This document shows positions 1 through 11,495 of a stretch of DNA of 64,000 bases, piece by piece. The notes under the pieces were generated by a model. It saw only the letters and a program-made list of their open reading frames with translations, was not told where the DNA came from and searched no databases. The DNA is from Armigeres subalbatus. Lineage: Eukaryota; Arthropoda; Insecta; Diptera; Culicidae. Position 1 is the first letter of the stretch; every line of letters starts with the position of its first letter. The stretch covers positions 26,691,956 to 26,755,955 of the forward strand of contig NC_085140.1 in assembly GCF_024139115.2 (NCBI RefSeq), in the 5' to 3' direction. A program made the translations under genes and the position numbers.

Positions 1-74
1 CTGGATCTATATATGATTACGATCTGATCTGTGAATATATATAATTTAATTTGTACATTCTTATACGATTGCTG

Positions 75-1503
75 GTTTGCTGGGAGGTCGTCATTTCGTC
101 AGCTCACACAATCTTGGGCAGAACATCGTCAGTCCACACGAAGCAGGCGTCAACGAGCATGCTAACAACATCCCAGGCTTCGATAGCATCCTGAATCTCG
201 AGCCCAAACACATGAGTGCTCCGTTCTTTGAGCACCTCTCGCTGATCTTTAATCAGTGTCTCCGGCTCAACTACTTCCCATCGTCCTGGAAGTCAGCGAA
301 AGTCATCCCCATCCGGAAGCCTGGGAAGGATCCTTCCTCCCCCAGAAGTTATCGTCCCATCAGCCTTCTCTCAGGGTTATCCAAGCTATTCGAAAAAGCT
401 ATTCATCACCGGTTACTTGAGTCTGCCGAAAATCTTAACATCTTGCTCGAGGAACAGTTTGGTTTCCGACGCGGTCGGTCAACTGTACACCAACTGACTC
501 GAGTTACCAACGTCCTCAGACGGAACAAGTTTGTCTCAAAAACATCCGCCATGGCCTTACTCGATGTCGAGAAGGCATTTGACAATGTATGGCATGATGG
601 CCTGGTGTATAAACTTCAACGTTAAAATCTTCCCAGCTGTCTGATGAAAATCATCAACAATTTCCTGTCGGCAAGGACATTCCGGATCTCAATCAGCGGA
701 GCGAGTTCCAATGCGCACAACATAATCGCAGGCGTCCCCCAGGGCAGTATCCTCGGGCCCCTGCTTTTCAATCTGTTCACCTCCGACATGCCAGAACCTC
801 CAGAAGGCGGCATTCTGTCTCTGTTCGCAGATGACACCTCCATCGTCTACAACGGTAGAGTGATCAGAGCGCTAGTGGCAAAACTCCAACGAGGCCTGGA
901 TGCCCTGACAGAGTACCTCACCAGCTGGAAGATCTGTATCAACGCGGCGAAGACCCAGGTCATCATTTTCCCCCACTATTCCCTAAACATGTTCCGCCTG
1001 GGGACTGTAAAATAATCCCCAATGGCACGATTGAGGAATGAGCCAATGAGGCCGACTACCGTGGCTTGACCCTCGACAGCAAGCTTATTTGCAGGCAACA
1101 GGTTGACAAAACGGTGACAAAGTGTAACGTTTTGTTGAAACTACTGTACCCTTTGATCAACCGCCGGTCGTCATTGGCCCTGAAAAATAAGCTTGCTGTC
1201 TACAAGCAAATCATCCTCCCTGTGATCGAATATGGCATGCCGGTCTGGGAGAGCTGCGCTAAAACCCACCACCTCAAACTTCAACGGGTCCAAAACAAAT
1301 TCCTGAGGATGATCTTCAACACCCCTCCCAGGACAAGAACATCCGAGGTCAACCGTCTGGCAGGGATAAAGACCTTACATGAACGCTTTGGTGAGTGTAA
1401 AGAAAACTAAGAGGCGCTTAGGGCGCTAGTTCCAATCTAGGTTATCAAATTTTTATTGTAAATATTAGTGTACATTGTAGTTAGGTTATCAAATAAAAAA
1501 AAC
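75..1503 (+). mobile_element. Jockey-like non-LTR retrotransposon remnant, RT domain, broken
   Basis: Reverse-transcriptase fragment of a LINE. Seen: fingers motif FPSSWKSAKVIPIRKPGKDP, then SYRPISLLS, FGFRRGRSTVHQL, ALLDVEKAFDNVWHDG (catalytic Asp of motif A), AGVPQGSILGPLLFN and LFADDTSIVY (motif C, FADD intact). An in-frame TAA at 623-625 follows motif A. A frame change lies between about 1010 and 1066, where the C-terminal part (KLQRVQNKFLRMIFNTPP) resumes in another frame and ends early at 1410. The N-terminal side also looks internally deleted, because the text jumps from linker directly into PGFDS. The tail TCAAATAAAAAAAACAC near 1488-1503 is a plausible 3' end. The endonuclease domain is missing. 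Jockey clade is inferred from motif style. Dead copy. Confidence 0.85.
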
Positions 1504-2048
1504 ACACTCTAGCGCCTCCTGAAGGCCGTCATGATACATTATATTTTAAAAATTAAGTCAAAACATAAAATAATAATAATAATAACAATAATCAAAATTG
1601 AAGTTGGAGGCCAAGCCGGCCGATCACTGTATGTACATGTTAACCTTCTGTCTGTGCTCAAAAAAACTTACGTTGTCTGTGCTCTGGGGTCAAATTGACC
1701 CCAAATTGAAATTGCTATAACTTTTTTAATGCTTGACCAATTTTAGATTTTTGGGGCTGTTTCGAAAGATAATTTAATCATCTTTCAGGTCGTTACCAAA
1801 GATTGACTATAGGTGGGCGGGTACATCGCGGGGAGGGGTTTTCGTAAAAAGGGTGCAAAAACAGTGATTTTTCATGCTATTTTACTTATATCCGAAAATC
1901 CTACCCTTTTTGAACTGCACCTTTTTAAAAAGGTTATGCAGGAAGGCTCTGGCATGAGGCGTTGATAAGTTTAGAACTCGGCCGCCAGGTGGTGGTATAT
2001 TTGAATTCATTATTTTGGACTACTTAAGATATTGCGATATATAGAATT

Positions 2049-2331
2049 TGTCAGCTATAATAAAGTAGGGGCAGCGTATATTGTTACGCCGTCACTACAC
2101 ACCAGCCGTACTGGCAACCCTAAGAGAAGAACGAGAAGGCAGTGAATATATCCATTTAGTTATGTACCCAAATCTGTATAATAAAGACGTATTGAAACGA
2201 GTCTCGCGTGTGTTAAGCGTCCTTTTGCTTTATCCGTGTCACATAGCGCAATTGTCCGGAATCGTTCCGGTGAATCCACTGGCCTGTTGTGTGTCGGTTC
2301 TGTCCGACGGTCCACTCTGCATATCCCATCA
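2049..2331 (+). repeat. 5' LTR of copia element
   Basis: Begins TGTCAGC and ends CCCATCA, and is preceded by TSD GAATT. It matches the 3' LTR without a visible difference. Confidence 0.95.
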
Positions 2332-2652
2332 GGTTTTGGACCCAGTGCAGTGCATGGAAAAGGTGTTTCGGGACGAAGAAAACGGCTTTAAGGAAGCCAT
2401 TAAAGAACGAAAAAGTTTTTTCGGCGTGGGTACAGTCGGTACAGTTCGTTCAGCATTTGCATTCGGCTCGAGCTGCAAGGCATCATGCGATCGTGATAGT
2501 GTGCGTGTGATTGTTGGGAGTAAACTCGAGCAGTGCGCGTTTTCGGTCGTTGGTGTGTTTGAGGGAGAAAGAAATTTCGGGAACGACGGGTGAAAGAGCC
2601 CGACGGCAAGTTTGATTTTCGTTCGCGGTACGAGTGTCGATCGGAGAAGAAA

Positions 2653-5391
2653 ATGAGTGAGAAATTTCTGTTCGCTCGTCTCAACAACCAAAATTTCCCC
2701 GTGTGGAAAACGCGCATGGAAATGTACTTGAAGCGCGAGGAGCTGTGGTACGTGATTAGAGACCCAGCACCGCAGCCGGTCGACGATGACTGGACGGTTA
2801 GTGACGAAAAAGCGCTGGCCATGATTGTCCTGTGTATTGAGGACAGCCAGCTGAATCTAGTGCGTGGTGCTGTGTCGGCAGTAGATGCGTGGAACAAACT
2901 TAAAGACTTCCACGAGAAAGCGACGATGACATCGAGAGTTTCACTGCTTCGTCGCATATGTAGTTTGAATATGGACGAAGGGGGTGATATCGACCGGCAC
3001 CTATATGAGCTCGAAGAGCTTTTCGACAAGTTGGACTGTGCTGGCCAGAAAATGGAGATGCCGCTCAAAATAGCCATGATCTACAGGAGCTTGCCAGAAT
3101 CTTACGGCAATTTGGTTACCGCTTTGGAAGGTAGACCAGATGCCGATCAGACATTGGAGCTGGTGAAGCAAAAATTGATCGATGAGCACCAGCGGCGGCG
3201 GGAGCGATCTGGCAATTCCGGCGAAAAGGCAATGAAGATGCATAGCAAGAAGAAGAAGAGTGAAAGGGTGTGTTATCAGTGCGGTAAGCCCGGACATTTT
3301 CGACGAAATTGTCCACAACAGCCGAAAAGCGGCCCGATCGGTAGTGATGTGAGGCGCGATGCCAAATCAATGTCCGGTAGTGCGAAGGCCAAGCAGGCCG
3401 AAGAACGTAATTCGGCGATATGTTTTGGGGTTGGAATGAAATGTAGTGGACCATGGATCGTTGATAGTGGGTGTTCTAGCCATATGACGAGCGATTGATC
3501 GTTTTTTAACGATTTTTACACGAGCTTTAAAGTGAAGGTGTTACTGGCCGACGGGTCTGAAATGATGTCCGGTGGAATCGGAGATGGAACAGTGAAATGT
3601 GTAAACGGGCAGAACCGTTTGGTTGACATTCCGTTCAAAGACGTGCTGTACGTTCCTTCACTAGACTGCGGACTCATATCAGTGAGGAAACTTGTGAAGA
3701 GAGGATTGAAAGTGGAATTTAGTGGTTCGCGATGTGATATTTTATCTGCACAAGGCAAAGTGGTTGCGGTGGCAGAACCCCGTGGAAATTTGTTTGCTTT
3801 GAAATTGGCAGAAGAAGCTCGTTTGGGTACGGAGGCCCGACACTTGCAGAATTGCCAGCATACATGGCACCGCCGTTTCGGCCATCGGGACCCAGCGGTG
3901 TTGGAGAAGATCCAGAAGGAAAAGCTGTCTGAAGACTTCAAGCTACAGGATTGCGGGATCCGGCAGGTTTGTCAACCTTGCCTTGAAGGTAAATCTTCTC
4001 GAATTCCATTTCCTAAAATTGCGAGCAATCGGACCCAACGTGTTCTCGACGTCGTGCACACCGACGTGTGTGGTCCGATGGCGAATGTGACGCCCGGGGG
4101 TGCTCGCTATTTAATGACAATCATTGATGATTACAGTAGATACACTGTTGTGTGTTTACTAAAGCGTAAGAGCGATGTTGCTGATTGTATCAAAAAATAT
4201 GTCGCGCACGTCAAGAACATGTTTGGTCGGGCTCCATGTGCTGTGAGATCAGATGGCGGGGGTGAATATACCGGTCATGAGCTAAAGCGGTATTATGAGG
4301 AAGAGGGCATTCAGGCTCAACTCACTGCGGCCTATTCTCCTCAGCAGAATGGGGTGGCTGAGCGTAAGAATCGCTCACTCCAGGAAATGGCCACCTGTTT
4401 GCTGCTGGATGCAGGTCTTGATAAAAAGTACTGGGGAGAGGCGATTGCCACCTCAGCGTACTTGCAGAACAGATTACCATCCCGCGCCGTTGATACGACA
4501 CCTTTCGAAAGGTGGTTCGGCAGAAAACCGTCACTATCACACTTGAAGGTGTTCGGTTGTCCTGCATTCGTTCACATCCCAGAAGTAAAGCGATCGAAGC
4601 TTGATAGCAAGGCAAAGAAACTTTTGTTCGTGGGTTACTGTAGTGATAGGAAGGCCTACAGATTTTTAGATACAAATACAGACGAGATCACTATCAGTCG
4701 TGATGCTCGGTTTGTCGAGATTCAGGAGGAGATATCAGCACCAGGTAGTCTGCCTTCAACAGAGGAGAATCTAGTTGAGGTAGAAGTTACAAGTAGCCGG
4801 AGAAAGAAGAGAATGGCCGATAAAGATCGTGAACAGCCACGAGCGCAGGACGAGTCCGATGAAGATGATTTCTTCGGCTGGGATGATGAACAGCACCAGC
4901 CCGACCAAGCGGAAGCGACAGCACGGGACAGTCAAAAACGGAGCACTCGAGGCGTATTGCCGAAGCGGTTGGATGATTACGTCGTCAATGCTGCAATGCT
5001 AGCGCAGGAGGAGCCAGCTACATACGAAGAAGCAATATCAGGTGCTGAGCAGGAACTGTGGAAGGATGCGATGGTGGAGGAATACCGATCGTTGATGGAA
5101 AACCGAACGTGGAAGCTTGTTGAATTACCCGCAGGACGTGCACCAATCAGCTGCAAGTGGGTGTACAAGAAAAAGCACGATAATGTTGGCAACGTTTCTC
5201 GGGTCAAAGCACATAGATACAAGGATGCACTACACCAAGGATCTAATCGATAACAGAGTGGTGGTTTTAAACTACTGCCCTACTGAGGAAATGGCTGCCG
5301 ATATTTTAACAAAGCCATTAGGGTCGGTAAAACAGAAACGATTTTCTTTAGCAATGGGGCTGGTCAGTGCCGATTGCAGAACTGCACCGGT
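2653..5391 (+). pseudogene. Copia gag-pol, interrupted by a stop and an RT/RNase H deletion
   Basis: Starts at ATG 2653 (MSEKFLFARLNNQNFPVWK, typical copia Gag start). Gag ends with a CCHC zinc knuckle, CYQCGKPGHFRRNC. The protease core follows (WIVDSGCSSHMTSD), then an in-frame TGA at 3496-3498 before SFFNDF in the same frame. After it come the pre-integrase HHCC region (WHRRFGHRDP...CQPCLEGK) and an integrase core with DVVHTDVCGP, RSDGGGEY and NGVAERKNR, giving the D, D and E positions. RT begins (SCKWVYKKK) but at about 5204-5211 (TCAAAGCA) the text jumps into the RNase H end (SKHIDTRMHYTKD..., CPTEEMAADILTKPLG) in another frame. Catalytic RT is absent, so it is not autonomous. Confidence 0.9.
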
Positions 5392-5411
5392 TCCGTGACG
5401 TCGAGGAGGAG

Positions 5412-5694
5412 TGTCAGCTATAATAAAGTAGGGGCAGCGTATATTGTTACGCCGTCACTACACACCAGCCGTACTGGCAACCCTAAGAGAAGAACGAGAA
5501 GGCAGTGAATATATCCATTTAGTTATGTACCCAAATCTGTATAATAAAGACGTATTGAAACGAGTCTCGCGTGTGTTAAGCGTCCTTTTGCTTTATCCGT
5601 GTCACATAGCGCAATTGTCCGGAATCGTTCCGGTGAATCCACTGGCCTGTTGTGTGTCGGTTCTGTCCGACGGTCCACTCTGCATATCCCATCA
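5412..5694 (+). repeat. 3' LTR of copia element
   Basis: Begins TGTCAGC after the purine tract GAGGAGGAG and ends CCCATCA before TSD GAATT. Same length and sequence as the 5' LTR. Confidence 0.95.
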
Positions 5695-6599
5695 GAATTC
5701 TCCTCAGTCTAAATATTCTTATCGCACAAATTTAAAAATTGGAAGACGTACTCATTATATTGAGCACCGCTTTGTAGTGCTAGACATCCTGAATAATATT
5801 GCCGAATACAACTTGAGTGTAGGTATGAGGGATCTCAAGCTAAAATAATATTTCATATATGCAAGAATATTGCAAGTACGCTAGCGCCGCTTATTTGTAA
5901 ATTTCCTTATTATTTATTCCGTTACATGACAGTCCATTCCCACCAGACGAACTTTATTAAAGACGTCATCTTCAAAAATTTCAAATATGTGCGATAAGAA
6001 TATGTACAATGAGGAAAATTCCATATATCGGAATCACTTGAGTAGTCTAAATTAATGAATTCAAATATACCGCCACCTAGCGACCATGCTCTAAACTAAT
6101 CAATGCCTCATATCAAAGCACACGCCTTCCTGCATAACCATTTTGAAAAGGTGCAGTTCAAAATGGGTAGGATTTTCAGATATAAGTAAAATAAGCATGA
6201 AAAATCACTGTTTTTGTACCCTTTTTACGAAAACCCCTCCCCGCGATGTACCCGCCCACCTATAGTCAATCTTTGGTAACGACCTGAAAGATGATTAAAT
6301 TATCTTTCGAAACAGCCCCAAAAATCTAAAATTGGCCAAGCATTAAAAAAGTTATAGCAATTTCAATTTGGGGTCAATTTGACCCCAGAGCACAGACAAC
6401 GTAAGTTTTTTGAAAAAAGTGCACTGTAGCTCATACTTTCAAGATTTTTGAAGTGAATTTGCACCTAGGAGACAGATCTCGGCGAGTTTTACCAAACTAC
6501 CAAAAATTAGGAGAATCGGTTGGAAATTAAAAAAATGGCAGCCACTCAAAGTGGCCTGGGGTCATATTGACCCCAGAGCACAGACAAAAGGTTAAAAAT

Positions 6600-6900
6600 A
6601 ATTGTAGAACAAAAAAAAATGTTTAAATAAAGAAGAATTTTACTACTACTAAAAAAAGCGTAGGGAGTCCATGCTTTGATAATGGATCACATGGTTGGGG
6701 TCACACCAAATCACACCAAGCGCCAACGGAAAATTTCCGATTTTTCTGCTCAAACTTTCGTTTAGCAGATTGAATTGATCGCAAATCGTATCGGATATCC
6801 TTCAACCTCATAACTGAGGATATCCTACTGCAAATGTATTCTCAATCACAATTCCTATTTGAATATCATTAAATATCAAGCCCATTAGCGCCATGATTTT
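6600..6900. other. Intergenic, no gene seen
   Basis: AT-rich stretch with an A-rich run near 6640-6655 and a short palindrome around GGATATCC at about 6795-6826. No coding signal was recognised. Confidence 0.5.
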
Positions 6901-6901
6901 G

Positions 6902-7312
6902 GGGTCCCGTAGCGTAGTTGATTACACATTCGCCTCATAAGTGAATGGTCATGAGTTCGATTCCTAGCCTTTTCTCCAAACCCTCGTTAGTCGCCGAATG
7001 CGCAGCTCATACGTTTTGGGGAACGCGCCTTACCGTCACGGCTGCCTGGTGACGAATGACAAATTGTTTTCCTCGGAGGCATTCCTTCATCGTACCCGGA
7101 TAAATAGCAACCGAACAATGCAACGCTCATTGAATTCACAACATGGACAAATGGACACACGATTAGATGGACTGGCAACGACAACAGCAATGAATAATGG
7201 AAATTCAAAATAGATTCTGTAGAGCAGAACACCACAGTAGATCTCGTCACAATAGCTGTTAAGTAACACAGAATGGCAAAATGTCTAGCAAAATAAAGAA
7301 ATTATAAAAAAT
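6902..7312 (+). mobile_element. tRNA-derived SINE
   Basis: The head reads like a tRNA promoter region: TAGCGTAGTTGATTACA (A-box-like) followed about 30 bp later by GAGTTCGATTCCT (B box). The unrelated body continues to an A-rich end (AAATAAAGAAATTATAAAAA) near 7291-7310. This is a different family from the Feilai-type copies. The short open frames inside it are not genes. The right boundary is approximate. Confidence 0.6.
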
Positions 7313-7373
7313 TGCCATGATTTGGAGTTTCTTTCACAAATGAATTCAAAACATAACGAATATTATAACATTT

Positions 7374-10091
7374 CTATTCACACTCCAGAATAAGATCATC
7401 GGCTATGTGATGATCCATCCTTTCCCGTTCAGCTGTACTCGGTATCTCTACATCGTAATCAGTATCAACATCATCTTCATCACTCAGTTCTTCCGAGTTC
7501 TCATCTCCCTCTCCCTGTCTTAGTTGGTCTGCGTAAATGGCTTCCAGGGTTTCCACTCGATCCCGATAACCATGATGATTGACTAAATGTGCTGCATACG
7601 AAGCCGGATCCGTGGTGGGGAAAATACAGTGAGAGCACATCTTGTGGCCGAGTTCATTCGACAGCATCGAGTGCAGCTCCATGTGGGTGACGAAATGGTC
7701 CACCTCTCGGTACAGCTGATCGCATATTTCACAGCGGTATTCACCGCCCATGGGCAAACAGGTGGTTTCGTGCTTTTTCAAGTCTTTCAAAGATATAAAC
7801 TCCCTCGGACATGCGGGGTTTCTGCATTGATGGTAAGACAATTCACCCATGTCTTTGTGGACTTTCACGACGTGCTCGGCAAAGGCATCACTGGTTTTCA
7901 ATGATACCAGGCAAATTGTGCATGCTAATGGGCCTTTGTGAACACGCATGTGGATCTGAAACAAGATTAAGCAATTAATTGGTACTTCAAACTTTAGGTA
8001 GTTGATTTCCTCTAAATGAATGTGTTTCAACTATTGGAGTCAACTAGTTATATTTATAAATGACATTCTAAATTTCATAAACATCTGTTCCTATAATACG
8101 TCGTACTTTTAAACCTGTCTTATTTAAAAATTATACGATGTTTGTTGAAAATAATCTACATACTTAAATCATTTAACAGATTTCGTTGAAATTCACCGAA
8201 ATCTCAACATCAGAATTGTTCGGTAATTATTTTATAGATTTTCTGTGACTTTTTTTTCCTTTGTTCAACTTTTAAACCAACTGAAAATATGTAAAATTAT
8301 CGAACGAACAGTTGTTTTGAGATTTCGGTAGTTTACTGGATACCACAAAATAATCCCCAATTTGAAAAAATGTCCCTAGAAAATTTGAACACAGAAACTG
8401 TAATCGCAACTTACCAATAATTCCGGCCACGTACCTTCCACTTTCCCGCAGTGAAAGCAAACGTGCACCGTTCGCGTGGCATTCCTCTGCTCTATGTTTG
8501 CCCTGTTTGTTGGCTGCACCTGAACTCCGTTGACGAACTTGGGATGAGAAATCAAGTTGTGTTCCTCCAACTGTTTGCATTTGGAGAATCGAACCGAGCA
8601 CGTCACACATTTGAAATAGTAGTTTTCCTTTGGACTCGTTCGGTGCACTTGCAGATGGCTGACCAGTTTGTGAGCCGAATACACTTGTGCCGGGCACATG
8701 GGACAGGAAAACTTCTCCAGTTTAGAGTGTGTTAGCAAATGGGGCAACATATCACGGTAGAGCCGAAAACGAGATGGGCAGTACCGGCACTGATAGGGAA
8801 GATTTCCCACCTTAGGGTGCCTTTTGCGGTGTTTAAGGTATTCAACTATCGAGAAGAATTGACCATGACACTCCAGACATGTATGCGTGGAGTTTTTTGT
8901 ATGCAAGAAGTTTCGCACATTTTGCGCTATATTAGGCAAAGAAGCTATCGGTCGAAGCTTCTTTTTGACGATTTGCTTTTTCGGTTGTTGTTTGACAACT
9001 GAAGGAGGTGCATGGTAAGCGTGTTCACCAATTCGATTCGCTTCGCGCTCTTCTCCTTCGTCTGCGGTGTCCGTTTCAGACGATGACCGTCCTTTCTTTT
9101 TCTTCCGGCTCGCGTTCTCGCCAATTTCAGCTGTCGGTCCCACGACGTTGTCTTCCAGTTCTTCATCTTTAATGGGAGCAGGCATTTCCATAATTGGATC
9201 ATCATCCAGCAGATTTTGATCGTCTTCTGGTTCAATTTCAACCTCTTCTTCCTTAATTTCGACTTCACCGCAAAAGTTCCCAAGAAACATATCACCACTG
9301 TCCTCTCGATCGATTCCAATCAATTCATCGTCGACGTCGATCGCATCGTTCTGTTCGATTTCCTCAAACATTTCTTCACATACTGTGCTGTCAGCATCGT
9401 CCAAATGTTCTTCTACAGTATTTTGCTGATTATGTTCTGAATTTACTTCCTCTGTATGTTCCGTACGCACTTCTAGCTCAGTATGTTCTTCACGTTCCGT
9501 AGCTTCTGCAGATTCCTTTTCCGCTTCCAGCCCAGATACAGTTTCGAGTACTGCTGCATCGGGTACTTTATCTGGTTGTTCAGCTGTGTGAATTAGGGAA
9601 GGTTCACTTTTAATTAAGTAATTAGGGTACTGCTAATCAAGTACCTACCATCTATGTTTGACATTTCTTCATCCAGGTGCTCTTCTGAAAATATAAATTA
9701 ATATTCAGTTTTCATTTGTCTAATAATTTTTTCGTCGTAATCTTTGATTAGGTCAAACGGTCAAACTCCAAATCAGTAAATAAGTAATAGTTTATGTGCA
9801 ATCATTTGATATACAAATAATCGAACTACAGAATAAGAAAACTACTTTTTTTTTTAAATAATAGGAAATGCCTTAGACGAATCGTGTCCAACCTGATCAA
9901 AACCGAATCGATGAGGTCTGCTCAAAGTTTATAATTGAAACCGGCATGAGGTATCGTTGTGTAATGAATAAAATCAAAAGTAATTTGGTACTTGCTCTCT
10001 GGTACTTACCTTCAAATGTTTCTGTTACATCCTCCGTGGGCTCTTCATCCGGTTCCACAACAAACGGTTCCATTTCGTCCGCGGAATCCAT
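7374..10091 (-). CDS. C2H2 zinc-finger protein, four coding exons, 622 aa
   Basis: Minus-strand gene with coding exons 10091-10010, 9684-9649, 9583-8415 and 7955-7374. Introns start GTAAGT, GTAGGT and GTAAGT and end AG; phases agree and the total is 1869 nt. The protein starts MDSADEMEPFVVEP. Residues 1-220 are strongly acidic (Glu/Asp-rich) and are followed by basic stretches (RKKKKGR, KKQIVKKK) that could be nuclear signals. From about residue 275 to 560 there are about nine C2H2 fingers, for example CRYCPSRFRLYRDMLPHLLTH and CPMCPAQVYSAHKLVSHLQVH. One finger is completed only by splicing (CFHCGKVEGTWPELL joined to IHMRVH), which supports the last intron. A short acidic tail ends IADDLILECE. 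Likely a nuclear DNA-binding regulator, inferred from the fold only. No ZAD domain was recognised. The orthologue is not identified. Confidence 0.9.
8150..8370. repeat. Degenerate MITE in the last intron of the zinc-finger gene
   Basis: Contains 'caccgaaatctcaacatcag' and 'tgagatttcggtag' blocks in inverse arrangement, clearly related to the TA-flanked element at 11759-11966. Ends are eroded, so boundaries are approximate. Confidence 0.55.
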
Positions 10092-10340
10092 TTTTGCTTC
10101 TGATTGAACGATTCTTTGCTTGGCTAAAATTTGAATTTTGAAATTATTTTCTCGATCTGATAAATTCGATAAAAATAGCAAAAATAACACAAATTATTTT
10201 TTGAAACTCTCGAAAACAATTTTGTTTTCGTTGCTTTGATGGAAATAAGAGAACTGTCACAAAGGGTCGGGAAAAGGGGCGATAGTAAATAATAAAATAC
10301 ACCGCGTTTAAATAATACACTGTAAAAAATCCTCTAGTTT

Positions 10341-10766
10341 TCGTTGATCAATCAAAAGATATTTTAGTTACTACACACCCGTTTCAAATCACTCAGAGAC
10401 TGAGTGAAATTGTATTGCCGTCTCTTTTTTTCTCACTGAAAAGTTACTCAATTTTCGTAAAAAGTGGAACTACTCAAAATTTGAGTAGTTCCACTTTTTA
10501 CGAAAATTGAGTACCTTTTCCGTGGGAAAAAAAGAGACGGCAATACAATTTCACTCAGTCTCTGAGTGATTTGAAACGGGCGTGTAGATAAAGATTGTCG
10601 CTCTCCGGAACATCTTTTGCTGGCGAGGATAGGGGATCTAAATGTCAATGAAGGAAAAATATATACGATTTGACAGTTATGTACCACACATGTTTCGGAC
10701 AGCAGAACAAAGGGTACCGAAGCGACAATCTTTATCTGGTAACTAAAATATCTTTTATCAAATCCC
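10341..10766. mobile_element. MITE (outer) interrupted by a second MITE, upstream of the zinc-finger gene
   Basis: With the inner element removed, the left arm (about 10344-10371 plus 10587-10604) and right arm (about 10718-10763) are inverted copies: 'aagatattttagttac...gataaagattgtcgct' against 'agcgacaatctttatc..gtaactaaaatatctt'. Between them lies about 115 bp of unrelated sequence. It lies about 250 bp upstream of the zinc-finger start codon, so it may sit in or near that promoter. Confidence 0.7.
10374..10584. mobile_element. 211-bp near-perfect palindromic MITE, TA target
   Basis: TA at 10372-10373 and 10585-10586 flanks CACACCCGTTTCAAATCAC at the left and its inverted copy at the right (one mismatch at the ends). 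The two halves mirror each other almost through the centre near 10479, so the whole insert can fold into one long hairpin. TA target choice fits Tc1/mariner-type mobilisation. No coding capacity. Confidence 0.85.
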
Positions 10767-11086
10767 GTCAAAACATTTACTCGCTCAATAGATTATTTTG
10801 CTTTAATAATATAAGGTTAAATTTTCCAAAGAACGTATTTTTTGACGCCTCTAAGTATTTTTAAAATTTTAAACGCAAACGTGCAGCACTTTCTCGGTTT
10901 TTGTTTTTAATTTTCAAAATAGTTGTAAGCCTCCAAAATATGAGTTCTTCGGGAAAGTTTACCTTAAATAAGCCAAAGAATCGACTGAGGTGAGAACCAT
11001 TCCATCGATTCGTTTAACTTTTAGTTAAAATTTTACAATTCGATTGTTATTTCTCTGTGGATCAAAATGATCCTGCTCCGGAGCAT

Positions 11087-11395
11087 GCACGGTTAGAAAA
11101 AAGTACCTAATATTAGGTTCTTTTCACTCAAATCTGGAGTTTAGAGTGAAAACCTAAAATAAGGTATTTTTTTTTTAAATTTAGGTAGAATTCACTCAAT
11201 ATTGAGTAAAATATACTCAATTTTAATAAAATAGAAACTAATCAAAAGTTAAGTAAATTTCACTCAACTTTTGTAAACATGAGATTACTTAACGTTGGGT
11301 TCCCACACTTTACTGCCCTTGTTGAGTGGTTTTGCTTTTCATTTTATGACAACAAAGGGAAGAGAAAGGGAGATGCAAGATAAAAAAAAAGTGCC
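11087..11395. repeat. MITE copy, CACGGTTAG family, right end lost
   Basis: Starts CACGGTTAGAAAAAAGTACC, the same terminus as the complete copy at 20970-21299. Shares internal blocks 'acgttgggttcccacact' and 'gacaacaaagggaag' in opposite relative orientation. No matching right terminus was found. Confidence 0.65.
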
Positions 11396-11403
11396 AAGGT
11401 GTC

Positions 11404-11495
11404 AAGGTACAATTAAGTGGTGAAATTAAATGGGATTGTTCAAACTCGTCTTATGACAAGTGAAGACATTCCACTAAAAAACTCAAAATAATTTT
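11404..11495. repeat. Interspersed repeat, 'cgtcttatgacaagtg' family
   Basis: About 85 bp including 'actcgtcttatgacaagtg' and 'gacattccactaaaaa'. It recurs inverted at about 45222-45305 and, more diverged, at about 45945-46015. Family unknown. Confidence 0.5.

Larger units (their letters stand above)
2049..5694 (+). mobile_element. Ty1/copia LTR retrotransposon, internally deleted, identical LTRs
   Basis: Two 283-bp LTRs (2049-2331, 5412-5694) start TG, end CA and are identical by eye over their full length. A perfect 5-bp TSD, GAATT, lies at 2044-2048 and 5695-5699, as expected for copia integrase. After the 5' LTR, GGTTTTGGACCCAGTG (2332-2347) resembles the copia primer-binding site that pairs with an internal part of initiator tRNA-Met. 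A purine tract (5403-5411) abuts the 3' LTR. The internal region is only about 3.1 kb because most of RT and RNase H is missing. The element sits inside the TTAA-flanked repeat, so it is younger than it. Confidence 0.95.
1644..6591. mobile_element. TTAA-flanked piggyBac-like inverted-repeat element, split by a copia insertion
   Basis: TTAA at 1640-1643 and 6592-6595 flanks 16-bp ends CCTTCTGTCTGTGCTC and GAGCACAGACAAAAGG, inverted copies with one mismatch. Inside, long arms (about 1660-2030 and 6035-6410) are inverted repeats of each other; both include the 'ggggtcaatttgacccc' block and the 'gatgtacccgcccacctata' block. The right side carries about 180 bp between arm and end that the left lacks. 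Subtracting the copia element and one TSD gives about 1.3 kb. TTAA TSD and CC...GG ends are known for the piggyBac superfamily. No transposase is visible, so this is non-autonomous. Exact arm edges are approximate. Confidence 0.75.

Noticed and set aside
2081..2593. 170-codon frame at the copia 5' end and its twin at 5444-5848
   Set aside because: Both start inside the LTRs with the same text and diverge as soon as the LTR ends, so they are chance LTR readings.
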